The notes under the pieces are model-generated. The model did not search any database, was not told the DNA's origin, and saw only the letters and a program-made list of their open reading frames with translations. A DNA stretch of 46,200 nucleotides from Planctomycetaceae bacterium (lineage in GTDB: Bacteria > Planctomycetota > Planctomycetia > Pirellulales > Lacipirellulaceae), in contig PABB01000058.1 of NCBI GenBank assembly GCA_002702655.1, forward strand, positions 1 to 46,200. The letters are read 5' to 3'. Shown piece after piece: positions 25,660 through 33,211 of this stretch. Numbering within the stretch: the stretch's first letter is position 1; each line of letters begins with the position of its first letter. The translations under genes and the position numbers were made by a program.

Positions 25660-27680
25660 GGTTCGCCCTTATGCGGATGCGGCAGGGTAATCCTAAACGT
25701 GCTGCCCGGCGCCGGATCGTTCGGTTCGTAAACTAGTTGAGCACGGTGCGCTGCGGCAATGGACTTGCACAATGCCAAGCCGATGCCCATGCCATCCTTC
25801 TTGGTCGTGAAAAACGCATCGAAAAGTCGATCGCGAACTCCCGGCGACACGCCCTCGCCGGAATCGCGAAACGCAATCTCTACTCCATTGTTCGACGCGG
25901 CGGCCGTGATGACAAGGGTGCGGGAATCGACCGGCTGCTGTGCCATCGCGTCATAGGCATTCAACATCAGATTAACAAATATCTGCTGCAGTTGCACACG
26001 GTCGCCCGCAACCCAGGGAAGTTGGGATTCAAACTCGAAGCGCTGCCGCACGCGTGCGCGCCGCGCCTCAAACGCCGTCAGCTCGATGGACTCGGCAACG
26101 ACTTCGGTCGCATCGAGATGTTCGAGATGAACAGGACGCGACTTCGTGAAATCGCGCAACCGCCGAATGATGGCGGCCGTCCGATTGATCGCCCCCTCGA
26201 TCTCCTGACAACACTCTTGGGCCGCGGCGACGCCCTGATCGGTTCCTTGCTGGAGATTCCGCCGCGCCGCCTCGGCGAACGTTCGCGCAGCGTGCAACGG
26301 CTGGTGAATCTCGTGCGCGATTCCCGCCACCATTTCGCCCATCGTCGCCAACCGCGAGACGTGCGTTAGCAGGTTTTCGTGTTCGCGAAGCCGCTCGTCG
26401 GCCTGCCGCAACTCCGTTACGTCGCGGCCCACGGACTGGTACTCGATCGGATTGCCCGCCGAGTCGAAAAACGCCCGGTCAGTAAACTGGATGTAGCCGA
26501 TCGAACCGTCGGGCAGATAGACCCTCTGCACGTAGGTGGTCGACGGCGCCTGCGGCGTGAGCCCCTCGACGGCGGCGCGGAATTCGTCACGATCGTCGTC
26601 GTGGATGAGTTCGTAGAAGCTGCGCCCCAGCAGTTTCTCGCGCGGCGTGTCGAAATACCGGCAGTACGCCTCGTTGGCAAAGGTCCGCGTCCCGTCAGGC
26701 CGCCAGCGCGTGATGAACTCTTCCTGCGTTTCGACCACATTGCGATACCGCGCTTCGCTGCGGCGCAGCTCCGCATTGATCCGCGACAGCTCGGTCGTGC
26801 GTCGGGCGACGCGCCGCTCCAAATCTTCTTTGAGCGCCTGCAACTCCTGCGCATTGCGCGTCGCCTCGGTCACGTCCTTGGCGATGCCCTCCATCGCCAA
26901 GTGCGAGCCGTCGAACCCAAATACGGGACGTTCTTGAATTTCGAACAACCGCGGCGCGCCGTCAGCGTGGCGAATTTCCACGACGAGTTGATGCAGCAAC
27001 TTGCCGGCCTGCGTCTGCTCCCGCACGCGGTCGGCGGCGGCGCGGCCGTAGTTCTCCTCGCCGACCAGGTCGCGCCAGTTGAGCCCAATCACCTTGTCCG
27101 CCGGCATGCCCAGCACGTCGCGGACCGAGGGGCTCACGTAGGTAATCACCCCGTCAACGTTGTGGGAGTAAATGACGTAGCCGCCCCGGAGCCCCTCGAC
27201 CAGGCGGCGGTACTTCCGCTCGCTTTGCCGTAGCGAGAACTCCGCGTTGACGCGGCCCGTCTCGTCGTGCGCCATGACCTCCGTGCCGATGCGCTGCCCG
27301 TCGCCATCGAGCAACGGCCGCTCGCGCAGCGCGAGAAAGGCCAATCGGCCGTCGCGACACCGGGCGACGCACCGACGCATCGCCCGCGCGCCGCCGCCCA
27401 GCAATCGATCCGACAGGTCCTGCAACTGGGCGTGCAATGGGTGATCGAGGTCGAGAAACTCGCGGTAACTGCGACCCAGCATCTCCTCGGGATCGTAGCC
27501 GAGGATGCCCTTCACGGAGGGGGCGATGAACGTGAGCAACTCGTTGGCGTCGATCTGATAGAACAGGTAGTCCTGCTGCCACGACGCAAGCCAAGCCTGC
27601 GCGTCAGCGGGCAAAGACGCGAGTGTCGCACCCGTCTGGAACGGGGCGTTCAGCATATGAGACCGTTCGTCCGACGACAT
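25656..27680 (-). CDS. Sensor histidine kinase with three PAS domains
   Basis: 674 residues, no membrane segment, so a soluble sensor. Three PAS domains lie at about 35-145, 155-272 and 310-425, with a coiled linker after the second (TEATRNAQELQALKEDLERR). The HisKA domain (about 435-510) has phospho-acceptor H456 in GIAHEIHQPLHAA, the FixL/DctB type of H-box, where HEINQP is more usual. The ATPase domain (about 555-670) keeps the N-box NLMLNAYDAM, the G1 box DSGEGV and the G2 box GMGIGLALCK. It phosphorylates the regulator encoded immediately downstream. The signal sensed by the PAS domains is unknown. M9 is an alternative start. Confidence 0.93.
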   Translation of the reverse strand: MSSDERSHMLNAPFQTGATLASLPADAQAWLASWQQDYLFYQIDANELLTFIAPSVKGILGYDPEEMLGRSYREFLDLDHPLHAQLQDLSDRLLGGGARAMRRCVARCRDGRLAFLALRERPLLDGDGQRIGTEVMAHDETGRVNAEFSLRQSERKYRRLVEGLRGGYVIYSHNVDGVITYVSPSVRDVLGMPADKVIGLNWRDLVGEENYGRAAADRVREQTQAGKLLHQLVVEIRHADGAPRLFEIQERPVFGFDGSHLAMEGIAKDVTEATRNAQELQALKEDLERRVARRTTELSRINAELRRSEARYRNVVETQEEFITRWRPDGTRTFANEAYCRYFDTPREKLLGRSFYELIHDDDRDEFRAAVEGLTPQAPSTTYVQRVYLPDGSIGYIQFTDRAFFDSAGNPIEYQSVGRDVTELRQADERLREHENLLTHVSRLATMGEMVAGIAHEIHQPLHAARTFAEAARRNLQQGTDQGVAAAQECCQEIEGAINRTAAIIRRLRDFTKSRPVHLEHLDATEVVAESIELTAFEARRARVRQRFEFESQLPWVAGDRVQLQQIFVNLMLNAYDAMAQQPVDSRTLVITAAASNNGVEIAFRDSGEGVSPGVRDRLFDAFFTTKKDGMGIGLALCKSIAAAHRAQLVYEPNDPAPGSTFRITLPHPHKGEP

Positions 27681-27715
27681 CGTGATGCGCCGTGGGGGCA
27701 GTGCGCGTGGCAGCG

Positions 27716-29014
27716 TTATCGCGAGCGAGCACCACGCAGGTTCTCGTACAAGCTCCTCGTGGCCTGCGCCATCGCAGCATCATTGTACAAACGCTCGACC
27801 GCGCGGCGACCCGAAAGTCCGAGATCATCCCCCTTGGCTTGATCTCGCAACACCTCGGCCAGCCTGGCCGCCAAATCTGTCGCGTCTCCCGCACGATGTA
27901 ACAACCCGCCGCCGCTGGCTGAGATCATTTCCGTGAAAGCGCCGTGGTCCGGCACGACCACAGGACAGGCATTGGCCCACGCCTCGAGCACGGGCAATCC
28001 CTTGCTCTCGCGGTAGACAGTTGGCGTGGAGAACGCAGCGAGCGACTGCAAAAACGCAATCTTCCTGGCGCGATCCAACTCCCCGTGGTAGAAAAAACGA
28101 CCTCGCAGGCGGCCTTTGTCGGCTCGCTGCCGCACGTCGCGCAAATAGGCTCGATCGCCGGCTCCCAAATAGCCGGCCGCGTGCAGTTCGAAGGCCGGTA
28201 TGGTCGCGTCCGCCGCCAGTTGCTCGCAGGCCTCGACCAGCAGGTGCAGCCCCTTGTCTTCGCAAATGCGCGCCAAGTAACCGATGCGTTTGATATCGCC
28301 AGTGGTTCGCCGGGTCGGATCGTGGCCCTCTAGCCGCAGTCCGTGAGGAATGGCGTGGACGCGCTGCCGCGGCACGCTCAGGTACTCGGCCATGTAATCG
28401 GCAAAGTATCCGTTGAGGGCCACGAAGGCGTCGACGTCGGCGGCCCGCTCCCGCAACAGCTCACGCGCCCGCTCGTAGTGCGGCGGACGAAGCTTCTCCA
28501 AAAAGATGTCCTCGCCCGACAGCGAGCAGACGATCGGCGGCCCGCATCGCTCGCGAATCATTCGCGCCAGCCCCAGCATCATCGAGTTGGACAGATGCAC
28601 GATGTCCGGACGCACCTCGTCCAGCAGCCAATCGACAAGCTTGACCAGTTCCTTCCGCTGGTTGCCTTGTTCGCCCTGCAGCATCGAGACGGTCATGTCG
28701 CCCAGCTTGGCGGGATCAACGCTCGCGCCACGGCTGGCGACGATTCGCAGCAGCGTGGGATTGTCGAGCCACCCGTCCAACCATCTCGGCGTGCGGCGAA
28801 ACAGCGGGAACTTTTGCTGCAAGTAGGCGTTGATACCGCCGAAAAAGACGCGGCGCTGACTGACGTCGGGCTCGTCGGTGCGGATCGGCGTGTAGATCGG
28901 CGCCAGGATCACGTCCTCGCCCATCTTCAACAACGCGGCGGCCAACGTGTTGTCGTGCAGGCAACTGCCGCAGTACATGCCGGCGGCGCCGGCGGCCAGG
29001 TATCCAATGCGCAT
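27716..29014 (-). CDS. GT4-family glycosyltransferase
   Basis: 432 residues. GT-B fold: the N-terminal half opens with MRIGYLAAGAAGMYCGSCLHDNT, the nucleotide-sugar glycosyltransferase opening, and includes VDWLLDEVRPDIVHLSNSM. The C-terminal half binds the nucleotide, with RIGYLARICEDKGLHLLVEA and the acidic patch YRESKGLPVLEAWANACPVV, whose two glutamates fit the EX7E motif of GT4. It transfers a sugar to a glycan or lipid acceptor, probably in envelope or exopolysaccharide synthesis. A longer frame upstream is Arg/Pro-rich and was rejected. It lies 35 bases before the histidine kinase gene, so the three genes may form one transcript. Confidence 0.92.
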   Translation of the reverse strand: MRIGYLAAGAAGMYCGSCLHDNTLAAALLKMGEDVILAPIYTPIRTDEPDVSQRRVFFGGINAYLQQKFPLFRRTPRWLDGWLDNPTLLRIVASRGASVDPAKLGDMTVSMLQGEQGNQRKELVKLVDWLLDEVRPDIVHLSNSMMLGLARMIRERCGPPIVCSLSGEDIFLEKLRPPHYERARELLRERAADVDAFVALNGYFADYMAEYLSVPRQRVHAIPHGLRLEGHDPTRRTTGDIKRIGYLARICEDKGLHLLVEACEQLAADATIPAFELHAAGYLGAGDRAYLRDVRQRADKGRLRGRFFYHGELDRARKIAFLQSLAAFSTPTVYRESKGLPVLEAWANACPVVVPDHGAFTEMISASGGGLLHRAGDATDLAARLAEVLRDQAKGDDLGLSGRRAVERLYNDAAMAQATRSLYENLRGARSR

Positions 29015-29147
29015 GGGCGGGAGTTTCTCGAACTGACGATTCAAAGAAGCGCGTGGCGTGCGGGGACAGGCGGTCGACGGCGACACCTGCCGTTGGCGCC
29101 TCGACGACACATGCGCTCCCGCACCATCATGCCCAGCCGTAGGCCGC

Positions 29148-30776
29148 TCAGGCAAATCGATCGGGGAAAAACCGTCGCAGCGTCGCCTCCCCCGGCGGTT
29201 TGGTCGCCAGCGACACCACGATCAGCGTGGTCGCCGACGCGGCAAACATCAGCGCCACTGGCATCACGTGGTACTCGGCGCCGCCCAAGTTGAATGTCAC
29301 CGTGTAGGTTTCTTCCGCCGCGTAGCCCGAGTCGCGGAACAGGTAGATCCAGGACGAAATGGCTGCGATCACGCTGGCGTAGGCGCCCGCCTTGGTGAGG
29401 CGCGGCCAGTACAGCGCTGCAAAAACCAACGGAAACAGACTGGAAAATCCGCTAAAACACCACACGCCCAGCGTGAACACGCCACGCGGCTCGGCGAGGC
29501 TGAAGAGGTACGTCAGGGCGACAATCGCCACGATGAACCCCCGCGCCAGCAGCACGACCTGACGATCGCTCAGCCGGTCCTTGCCGAGGTAGTGGACTGC
29601 AACGTCTTCGGTGAACATCGTCCCCAGGCAGAGAAACTGACTGTCGAGCGACGACATGATGGCCGCCAGTACGCCGGCGGTGAGCAACCCGGCCAACTCG
29701 GGGCTGGAGAACTTTCGGACCATCCACGGGAGAATCGCGTTCTGATTGGCGGCAATCGGCGGCGGCACGTTGACCAAATCGCTGGTCGCCCACAGACCGA
29801 TCAACACGCAGGGCGCCCACACGATCATGATGAACAGCGGATGAGCGACGACCGGCAGCTTGAAACTGCTGGCGCTCTTGGCCGTCAGCCAATGCTGAAA
29901 CAGGTGCGGAAACATGCCCACCGACAGCGGAATCAGCATGTAGGTGAAGAACTGCAGCTTGAACACGTGATCGCGCGTGAGTTTCTCCTTGGGGACGTGG
30001 GCGGCGATCTCGCGCAGGTTCGCCAGCAAGGAACCCTGGTTGCCGATCTTCTCGGCCAGCACGACGAAGGTGATCACTCCCAGGATCATGAACACAATCG
30101 TCTGAAACGCGTTGGCCCAGGCCGTGCCGCGCATGCCGCCGAAGAACACGTAGGTGAGCACGACCAGGCAAATTGCCAGCGAGGCGACTTGCTTGGGCAC
30201 TCCGCCGCGGGAGCCGTCCTCGCCCGTGAAGCCGTTGGTTCCTTGCTCCAGGAATTCGGGGAAAGTGCCTTCGCTGAACGTGGCATCTTTCAACTCACCG
30301 GTCGCCGGGACCACGATCCCGGCCGTCACCTTGTTGATCACCGTCCCGGAGGCCATCACGCCAATCAGCAGGTACGGGATGACCAGCCCCACCAGCACGG
30401 GAAACAACAGCAACCCGATCTTGTCGCTGTCGAGTCGATCGCGAAAAAACTGAATCTGCGTCGTGTAGCCGTTGCGGCGGCCGAGCTTCCACAGCTTCAC
30501 GCCCAACACGAAAAAGCAGAGCGAGTGGATGATCCCGCTGGAGCTGGCCAGCATGCCGTACACGCCGGCGCCTTGCTTGAACGACTCGCCCGTCGAGCCC
30601 ACCAGCGCGAACGCGGTCATCGTCGTGCCGAAGATCGACATCAGCAGCAGAAACGGGCCAATCGAATGACTGGCCAGCATGTAATCCTGCGTCGTGCCGC
30701 GGAACAGCCGGCTGGCGAACAGCCCCAGCAACAACAGCAGCGCCAGATAGCCGCAAATGATGAGCAGTTGGCTCAT
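29148..30776 (-). CDS. Sodium/solute symporter (SSS family)
   Basis: 542 residues with about 13 membrane segments, the usual size of the SSS family. Family motifs include the start GYLALLLLLGLFASRLFRGT, DYMLASHSIGPF, the FGGMRGTAWANAFQTIVFM segment and LLTAGVLAAIMSSLDSQF, which carries conserved serines near the second sodium site. It imports a small solute with sodium; substrate not evident (carboxylate or pantothenate-like members share this DUF3311 pairing). Its ATG overlaps the stop of the DUF3311 gene (ATGA), so the two are co-translated. Large periplasmic loops around residues 165-190 (DATFSEGTFPEFLEQGTNG) are less usual. Confidence 0.92.
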   Translation of the reverse strand: MSQLLIICGYLALLLLLGLFASRLFRGTTQDYMLASHSIGPFLLLMSIFGTTMTAFALVGSTGESFKQGAGVYGMLASSSGIIHSLCFFVLGVKLWKLGRRNGYTTQIQFFRDRLDSDKIGLLLFPVLVGLVIPYLLIGVMASGTVINKVTAGIVVPATGELKDATFSEGTFPEFLEQGTNGFTGEDGSRGGVPKQVASLAICLVVLTYVFFGGMRGTAWANAFQTIVFMILGVITFVVLAEKIGNQGSLLANLREIAAHVPKEKLTRDHVFKLQFFTYMLIPLSVGMFPHLFQHWLTAKSASSFKLPVVAHPLFIMIVWAPCVLIGLWATSDLVNVPPPIAANQNAILPWMVRKFSSPELAGLLTAGVLAAIMSSLDSQFLCLGTMFTEDVAVHYLGKDRLSDRQVVLLARGFIVAIVALTYLFSLAEPRGVFTLGVWCFSGFSSLFPLVFAALYWPRLTKAGAYASVIAAISSWIYLFRDSGYAAEETYTVTFNLGGAEYHVMPVALMFAASATTLIVVSLATKPPGEATLRRFFPDRFA

Positions 30777-31003
30777 GCCTCACCTCCCGGCGTCCCCTGC
30801 GACGCAGCGGGGCGGGCGTCGTCCAACGGCCAGCAGAACTTGGTCGCCAAGAACCAGGTGATCGCGGCGCCGGTCGAGATGCCCATGTGGTACAGCAGGG
30901 CCACGGGCACAAACCCGAACACCAACCGCGTGTCACTCCAAAACCAATTGTCCTGGTGCAGCACAATCAGTGCGACGACCAGCACCCAGACGAATTTCGA
31001 CAT
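30773..31003 (-). CDS. DUF3311-family small membrane subunit
   Basis: 76 residues with two membrane segments (FVWVLVVALIVLH and LVFGFVPVALLYHMGISTG) around the DUF3311 signature NWFWSDTRLVFGFVPVALLYH. Such proteins are regularly encoded directly before an SSS symporter, as here, where the stop codon overlaps the symporter's start by four bases. The likely role is an accessory subunit of the transporter. AGGA stands 6 bases before the ATG at 31003, and a well-spaced promoter lies upstream. Confidence 0.9.
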   Translation of the reverse strand: MSKFVWVLVVALIVLHQDNWFWSDTRLVFGFVPVALLYHMGISTGAAITWFLATKFCWPLDDARPAASQGTPGGEA

Positions 31004-31070
31004 ACGGTTCCTGCGGACGACGAGGCAAGGAGGTTATCCAGCCGCAGCGGCAGCGGCCAGAGCGAGCTTG

Positions 31071-31099
31071 AGTGTATCAGACGCCCGATGCGAACCCAA
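31071..31099 (-). promoter_or_regulatory. Promoter of the DUF3311/symporter genes
   Basis: On the minus strand: TTGGGT (31099-31094), a 17-base spacer and TACACT (31076-31071). Transcription would start near 31064, about 60 bases before the ATG. The layout is the same as that of the promoter found before the arabinose operon, which strengthens both. Confidence 0.5.
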
Positions 31100-31158
31100 C
31101 GCAGGTGTGCGGCCGAATGTACCGCCGCCTACCAACGAACGCATGCCTGCCAAGCGAT

Positions 31159-31182
31159 CGTGCCTCGGCTTTGCGAGCCGTG
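31159..31182 (+). repeat. Third copy of the 24-base REP-like element
   Basis: Matches the revcomp-consensus arm of the pair at 10035-10109 in 22 of 24 bases, including the GCGAGCCGTG end. Stands alone here. Confidence 0.6.
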
Positions 31183-31227
31183 CGAATCAGCGCGGGAGCT
31201 TTGTCACTCGATCCCACGCAAAAAGTG

Positions 31228-31296
31228 AGAGGGCGTGGCTCCTGCCGAGCCTGCGGGGGCGACGCGGTTGGGCTGGATAGGAGCCTCGCCCTCCCA
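31228..31296. repeat. Imperfect long inverted repeat (GAGGGCG...GGCTCCT family)
   Basis: The arms 31228-31252 and 31272-31296 pair at 19 of 25 positions. The outer end GGGAGGGCGAG also ends the inverted repeat at 36969-37038, so the two are related intergenic elements. Confidence 0.6.
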
Positions 31297-31321
31297 GCAG
31301 GTCAAGCAGGCGGCGCGACCG

Positions 31322-32626
31322 TCACGCGATGGCCGGCACGTTGGCCCCGCCGTCGTGGCCGTCCTCGCCCTGAAACTCGCCCGCCAGCGCCCGGTCGAGC
31401 CACGGTTCCAGATCGTCGAAGATGGCGCCGCGCTGCTCGCCAAAGACGCGGCCGATCAGCAGGTCGACCAGTTCGCATTGGTGCTGCGGGTGATCCATCA
31501 GGAACTTGCCGACGCGGAACTCGCCGGAGTAGAAGGCGTGGACCAGTTTGCGAATCAGGCTGGTGCGGGCGCTGAACTCCGGCAGCCAGGCGCCCAGCTT
31601 CGCCGCGCTGACGTCGTCGGCGCGGAGCCCCTCGACGATGCAGTCGGCCGCCAACTCGGCGCTCTTCAGCGCGAAGTACACGCCCGACGAATAGACCGGG
31701 TCGATGAACCCCCACGCGTCGCCGACCAGGACCCAGCCGTCGCCCGCTGACTGCTGGGTCGTGTAGGAAAACTCCTTGGCCACCGCGACCTCGTCGACCG
31801 GCGTTGCGTCGGCAAGTCGCTCGGCCACGCCCGCGCATTTGGCCATTTCTTCCGCGAACACAGTAGCCGGGGCGCCGCGTCCCTTGAGCAGGTAATCGCG
31901 GTCGCCGACCACGCCCACGCTGACCACGTCGTCGGCCTGCGGGATGTACCAGAACCACGACTGCTTATCGCAGGTGTGCATGATGATCGTTTTGACGCCG
32001 CCGCCCGTTTCGTCACGATCCGCGCCGCGGAAGTGCTGCCAGATGGCGGCCTTCTTCAACTCGGGGTTCATCTGTTGCAGCCCCAACCGCGATGCGATCA
32101 GCGCCGACTGCCCGGTCGCGTCGACCACGACCCGCGCCGCCGCCTCCACAGTTTGCAGGCTGCCATCTTCGCCGGGCGTCTGCAGGCGAACGCCGCGCGC
32201 CGTGTCGCCATCCATCAACACTTCCAGCGCTCGCACGCCATCGCGGCATTCCGCGCCTTTGGCCGCGGCGTTGTCGAACAGAAGTTTGTCGAAGTGCGCC
32301 CGGTCGACGTGCCAGGTCTCGCTGCTGCGGCGGTCGTCGTGCGAGCGAAAGAAAAACGGCGCCGACTCGCGGCCCGTGTTGTTGACGAACTGCACGCCAA
32401 CTTTTTTGGCGTACCCGGCCGCATCGAGCTGATCGACGACGCCCAGTCGCTCGAAGATCCAGTAGGTTTCGGGCATGAGCGACTCGCCCACGTGCTCGCG
32501 CGGCATCCGCTCGCGCTCGACCAGCAGCGTGGAAAAACCGGCCTGGGCGACCAAGGCGGCCGCGGTCGAGCCAGCCGGCCCGCCGCCCAAGACAATGCAG
32601 TCGTACTGCGGAGCGATTGATTTCAT
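31322..32626 (-). CDS. Flavin-dependent halogenase-like FAD enzyme
   Basis: 434 residues. FAD-binding GGGPAG at 14-19, the VGESLMP motif at 46-52, lysines K74/K75 in YAKKVGVQF at the place of the catalytic lysine of flavin-dependent halogenases, the diagnostic WxWxIP motif (WFWYIP, 224-229) and FxxPxxSxG (FIDPVYSSG, 307-315). These are the accepted halogenase signatures; the closest type seems to be the PltA/CmlS-like branch rather than tryptophan halogenases. Such enzymes use FADH2, oxygen and chloride or bromide to halogenate electron-rich substrates. The start overlaps the preceding chorismate-lyase-like gene by four bases (ATGA). Related monooxygenases share parts of this pattern, so activity needs a test. 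Confidence 0.82.
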   Translation of the reverse strand: MKSIAPQYDCIVLGGGPAGSTAAALVAQAGFSTLLVERERMPREHVGESLMPETYWIFERLGVVDQLDAAGYAKKVGVQFVNNTGRESAPFFFRSHDDRRSSETWHVDRAHFDKLLFDNAAAKGAECRDGVRALEVLMDGDTARGVRLQTPGEDGSLQTVEAAARVVVDATGQSALIASRLGLQQMNPELKKAAIWQHFRGADRDETGGGVKTIIMHTCDKQSWFWYIPQADDVVSVGVVGDRDYLLKGRGAPATVFAEEMAKCAGVAERLADATPVDEVAVAKEFSYTTQQSAGDGWVLVGDAWGFIDPVYSSGVYFALKSAELAADCIVEGLRADDVSAAKLGAWLPEFSARTSLIRKLVHAFYSGEFRVGKFLMDHPQHQCELVDLLIGRVFGEQRGAIFDDLEPWLDRALAGEFQGEDGHDGGANVPAIA

Positions 32627-33144
32627 GCCCTGACAATCTCTAGCAAATCGACGGCGGGGACCCCCTCGACCCAAATGCCGGCCGAGCGGCCGTAGACCAC
32701 CTCGTCCGGCCCCAGGTCCCAATGTAACCGAAGTTGCGGGCCCGGTTTCACTCGCCACAGCCGCCGCAATTCGACGTGCCGCAGCAGATTGTGGCGGATC
32801 ATCACGCGGCCCAAGGGCGTCTGGCCCGCGTGGATCTCTTGCCGCACCGTCTCGGGCAAGTCCGTCAGGCGGATCTTCATCACCCCGTACTGGGCGATCC
32901 CGCGATCGGACTGGCGAATCAGCAGGCTTGTCCGCGCGTAAAACTCGTCCGAGGAAACCTCAGCCAAGGGCTGCACGTCGACCAGAGTGCCGTAGAACGC
33001 CTCGATCGTCACTGTCATGTGATCGTCATGGGCCAGTAGGATTCCGTAATCCTCCGGCATGTCCGTCGGCCCAACCGCGGTCAGTTCGCCGATTTCCTCC
33101 AGCGAGTCAAAGAACAATCCGGCAATCTCGGCGGCAGCGATCAC
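32623..33144 (-). CDS. Chorismate-lyase-like (DUF98) protein
   Basis: 173 residues from a GTG start. The pattern is that of the UbiC/DUF98 fold: an early HMTVTIEAFYG strand, YARTSLLIRQSDRGIAQYGV, then the LPETVRQEIHAG and TPLGRVMI segments (about 96-115) and a closing YGRSAGIWVEGVPAVDLLEI. Chorismate lyases remove pyruvate from chorismate to give 4-hydroxybenzoate; relatives give 3-hydroxybenzoate. I cannot confirm the catalytic arginine and glutamate by eye. Its stop overlaps the start of the halogenase-like gene, pointing to one pathway in which an aromatic acid is made and then halogenated. It lies 67 bases after the cyclase-like gene. Confidence 0.75.
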   Translation of the reverse strand: MIAAAEIAGLFFDSLEEIGELTAVGPTDMPEDYGILLAHDDHMTVTIEAFYGTLVDVQPLAEVSSDEFYARTSLLIRQSDRGIAQYGVMKIRLTDLPETVRQEIHAGQTPLGRVMIRHNLLRHVELRRLWRVKPGPQLRLHWDLGPDEVVYGRSAGIWVEGVPAVDLLEIVRA

Positions 33145-33211
33145 GGGCGCAGTGTTCCAGAGAGGGCGGGGGGCCTAGACGCGGCAACTTGAAGCCGCCG
33201 GTCAATCCAGC

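Larger units (their letters stand above)
31004..31321. other. Promoter and repeat region upstream of the DUF3311/symporter pair
   Basis: No gene. Besides the promoter at 31071-31099 it contains a single copy of the 24-base REP-like element (31159-31182) and an imperfect long inverted repeat (31228-31296), both listed separately. Confidence 0.5.

Noticed and set aside
29058-31280. 740-residue plus-strand frame
   Set aside because: Antisense of the symporter; rich in His, Gln and Arg, which is typical of the complement of membrane-protein genes.
31322-32626. Tryptophan-7-halogenase as a specific name
   Set aside because: General halogenase motifs are present, but the length (434 versus about 500-540 residues) and the neighbouring chorismate-lyase-like gene point to another substrate.
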